Shown here: positions 6,105 to 6,687 of the stretch, in pieces
Layout: each line of letters starts with the position of its first letter
Position numbering within the stretch: position 1 is the first letter of the stretch
Source of the DNA: Bacteroidota bacterium
GTDB taxonomy: Bacteria; Bacteroidota; Bacteroidia; Chitinophagales; Chitinophagaceae
NCBI GenBank assembly: GCA_023391315.1
Contig: JAEWBD010000291.1
Location: 1 to 6,687 of the forward strand
Reading direction: 5' to 3'
Length of the DNA stretch: 6,687 bases
The notes under the pieces: generated by a model
Seen by the model: the letters and a program-made list of their open reading frames with translations, nothing else
What the model was told of the DNA's origin: nothing
Database searches by the model: none
Position numbers and translations under genes: made by a program

Positions 6105-6687
6105 TTATTGCTTCTCGAGTTTTATAAGGAAGCCTCCGCCCGGCGCCAAATGCATTTGTATGTTATTCTTTTTTGTAACAGTTAAACTATCTATTGTATA
6201 ATCTGATGCATAGCGTTCTGCATTCATCCCATCTTTACAAATTGTTGCTTTATATTTATTTACTTCACCCAGAAAATCAAAGCTAACCGGTAAGTCTCTT
6301 CCTAACCAATTGGTCATGCCACCTATATACCAGTCGCCGTTTTTTTCCCTTGCAGTAATAATGTATTCTCCAATTTTAGCATCAAGGATTATTGTTTGAT
6401 CCCAGGTTGTTGGTATGCTTCCCCATAGTTTCATGTAAGCAGGTTCAGTAAAACCCTGCGATGGATTACCGGCAAAAAACTGCATAGGATTATCATACAC
6501 AGCTAACATTGCAAGCTGGTGGCAGCGTGTGCCCTGGCTCATTATATAACCATTTATATTCCTGAAATTTTCTTTTGTCATGTTAATCAACATACCCGGT
6601 TCATAATCCATTGACCCCGCTAACATGCGTGTAAAAGGCAAAAGCAAATCATGATCTGGCGAAGGCTTATCGCTCCATATATTATAT
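6105..6687 (-). CDS. Glycoside hydrolase family 97 (alpha-glucosidase/alpha-galactosidase type), C-terminal part
   Basis: The frame is open to the window edge and encodes the last 193 residues of a GH97 enzyme; the start lies beyond 6687. Family members hydrolyse alpha-glucosides (SusB type, inverting) or alpha-galactosides (retaining) in Bacteroidota. Visible motifs are LLLPFTRMLAGSMDYEPGM, the end of the catalytic barrel, then GTRCHQLAMLAVYDNPMQFF, IPTTWDQTIILDAKIGEYI, WYIGGMTNW and the tail CKDGMNAERYASDY, which belong to the GH97 C-terminal beta-sandwich domain. The catalytic carboxylates lie upstream, outside the window, so the alpha-glucosidase or alpha-galactosidase choice and the mechanism stay open. 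A TTG at 6645-6647 should not be taken as the start, because family sequence continues in frame before it. The gene has the same orientation as susCD and lies 572 bases upstream, which supports a shared glycan-utilization role. Confidence 0.95.
   Translation of the reverse strand, partial: YNIWSDKPSPDHDLLLPFTRMLAGSMDYEPGMLINMTKENFRNINGYIMSQGTRCHQLAMLAVYDNPMQFFAGNPSQGFTEPAYMKLWGSIPTTWDQTIILDAKIGEYIITAREKNGDWYIGGMTNWLGRDLPVSFDFLGEVNKYKATICKDGMNAERYASDYTIDSLTVTKKNNIQMHLAPGGGFLIKLEKQ

Noticed and set aside
6645..6647. TTG as a start codon giving a complete 180-residue protein
   Set aside because: The frame continues upstream with GH97-like sequence (WSDKPSPDHD) to the window edge, so the gene is a 3' partial one.

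Overview
This window comes from a member of the Bacteroidota. The signs are an adjacent SusC/SusD pair, a glycoside hydrolase family 97 (GH97) gene on the same strand, A-rich leaders without Shine-Dalgarno sequences, and one good TAnnTTTG promoter box. Moderate GC content and the protein sequences would suit the Chitinophagaceae/Sphingobacteriales side of the phylum, but that placement is a guess.

Layout: positions 1-417 (minus) hold the N-terminal 139 codons of the chaperone gene htpG, cut by the window edge. A 184-bp divergent intergenic region follows, with a short palindrome (474-489) and a -7 promoter box (573-580). Positions 602-901 (plus) encode an unrecognised 99-residue protein with three predicted membrane segments. 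A strong intrinsic terminator (about 925-964) acts on the minus strand and closes the susCD unit. susD (1036-2439) and susC (2497-5532) are both minus strand and intact, transcribed susC then susD. Positions 5533-6104 contain no convincing gene, but hold direct repeats and a small hairpin in the susC leader, another inverted repeat, and three short open frames that may be decayed coding DNA or a dispersed repeat. Positions 6105-6687 (minus) are the C-terminal 193 codons of a GH97 glycosidase that enters from outside the window.

Together GH97, SusC and SusD look like part of a polysaccharide utilization locus. The lipoprotein SusD would capture a glycan at the cell surface, SusC would import it across the outer membrane using TonB energy, and the GH97 enzyme would cleave alpha-glucosidic or alpha-galactosidic bonds. 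The substrate cannot be fixed, because the GH97 active-site region is outside the window. The SusC lacks the STN signalling domain, and the terminator right after susD means no SusE/SusF-like gene follows on this transcript.

I did not find a clearly new biological system. The least explained parts are the 572-bp GH97-susC gap, a 13-nt leader motif shared by htpG and susC, and the small membrane protein.
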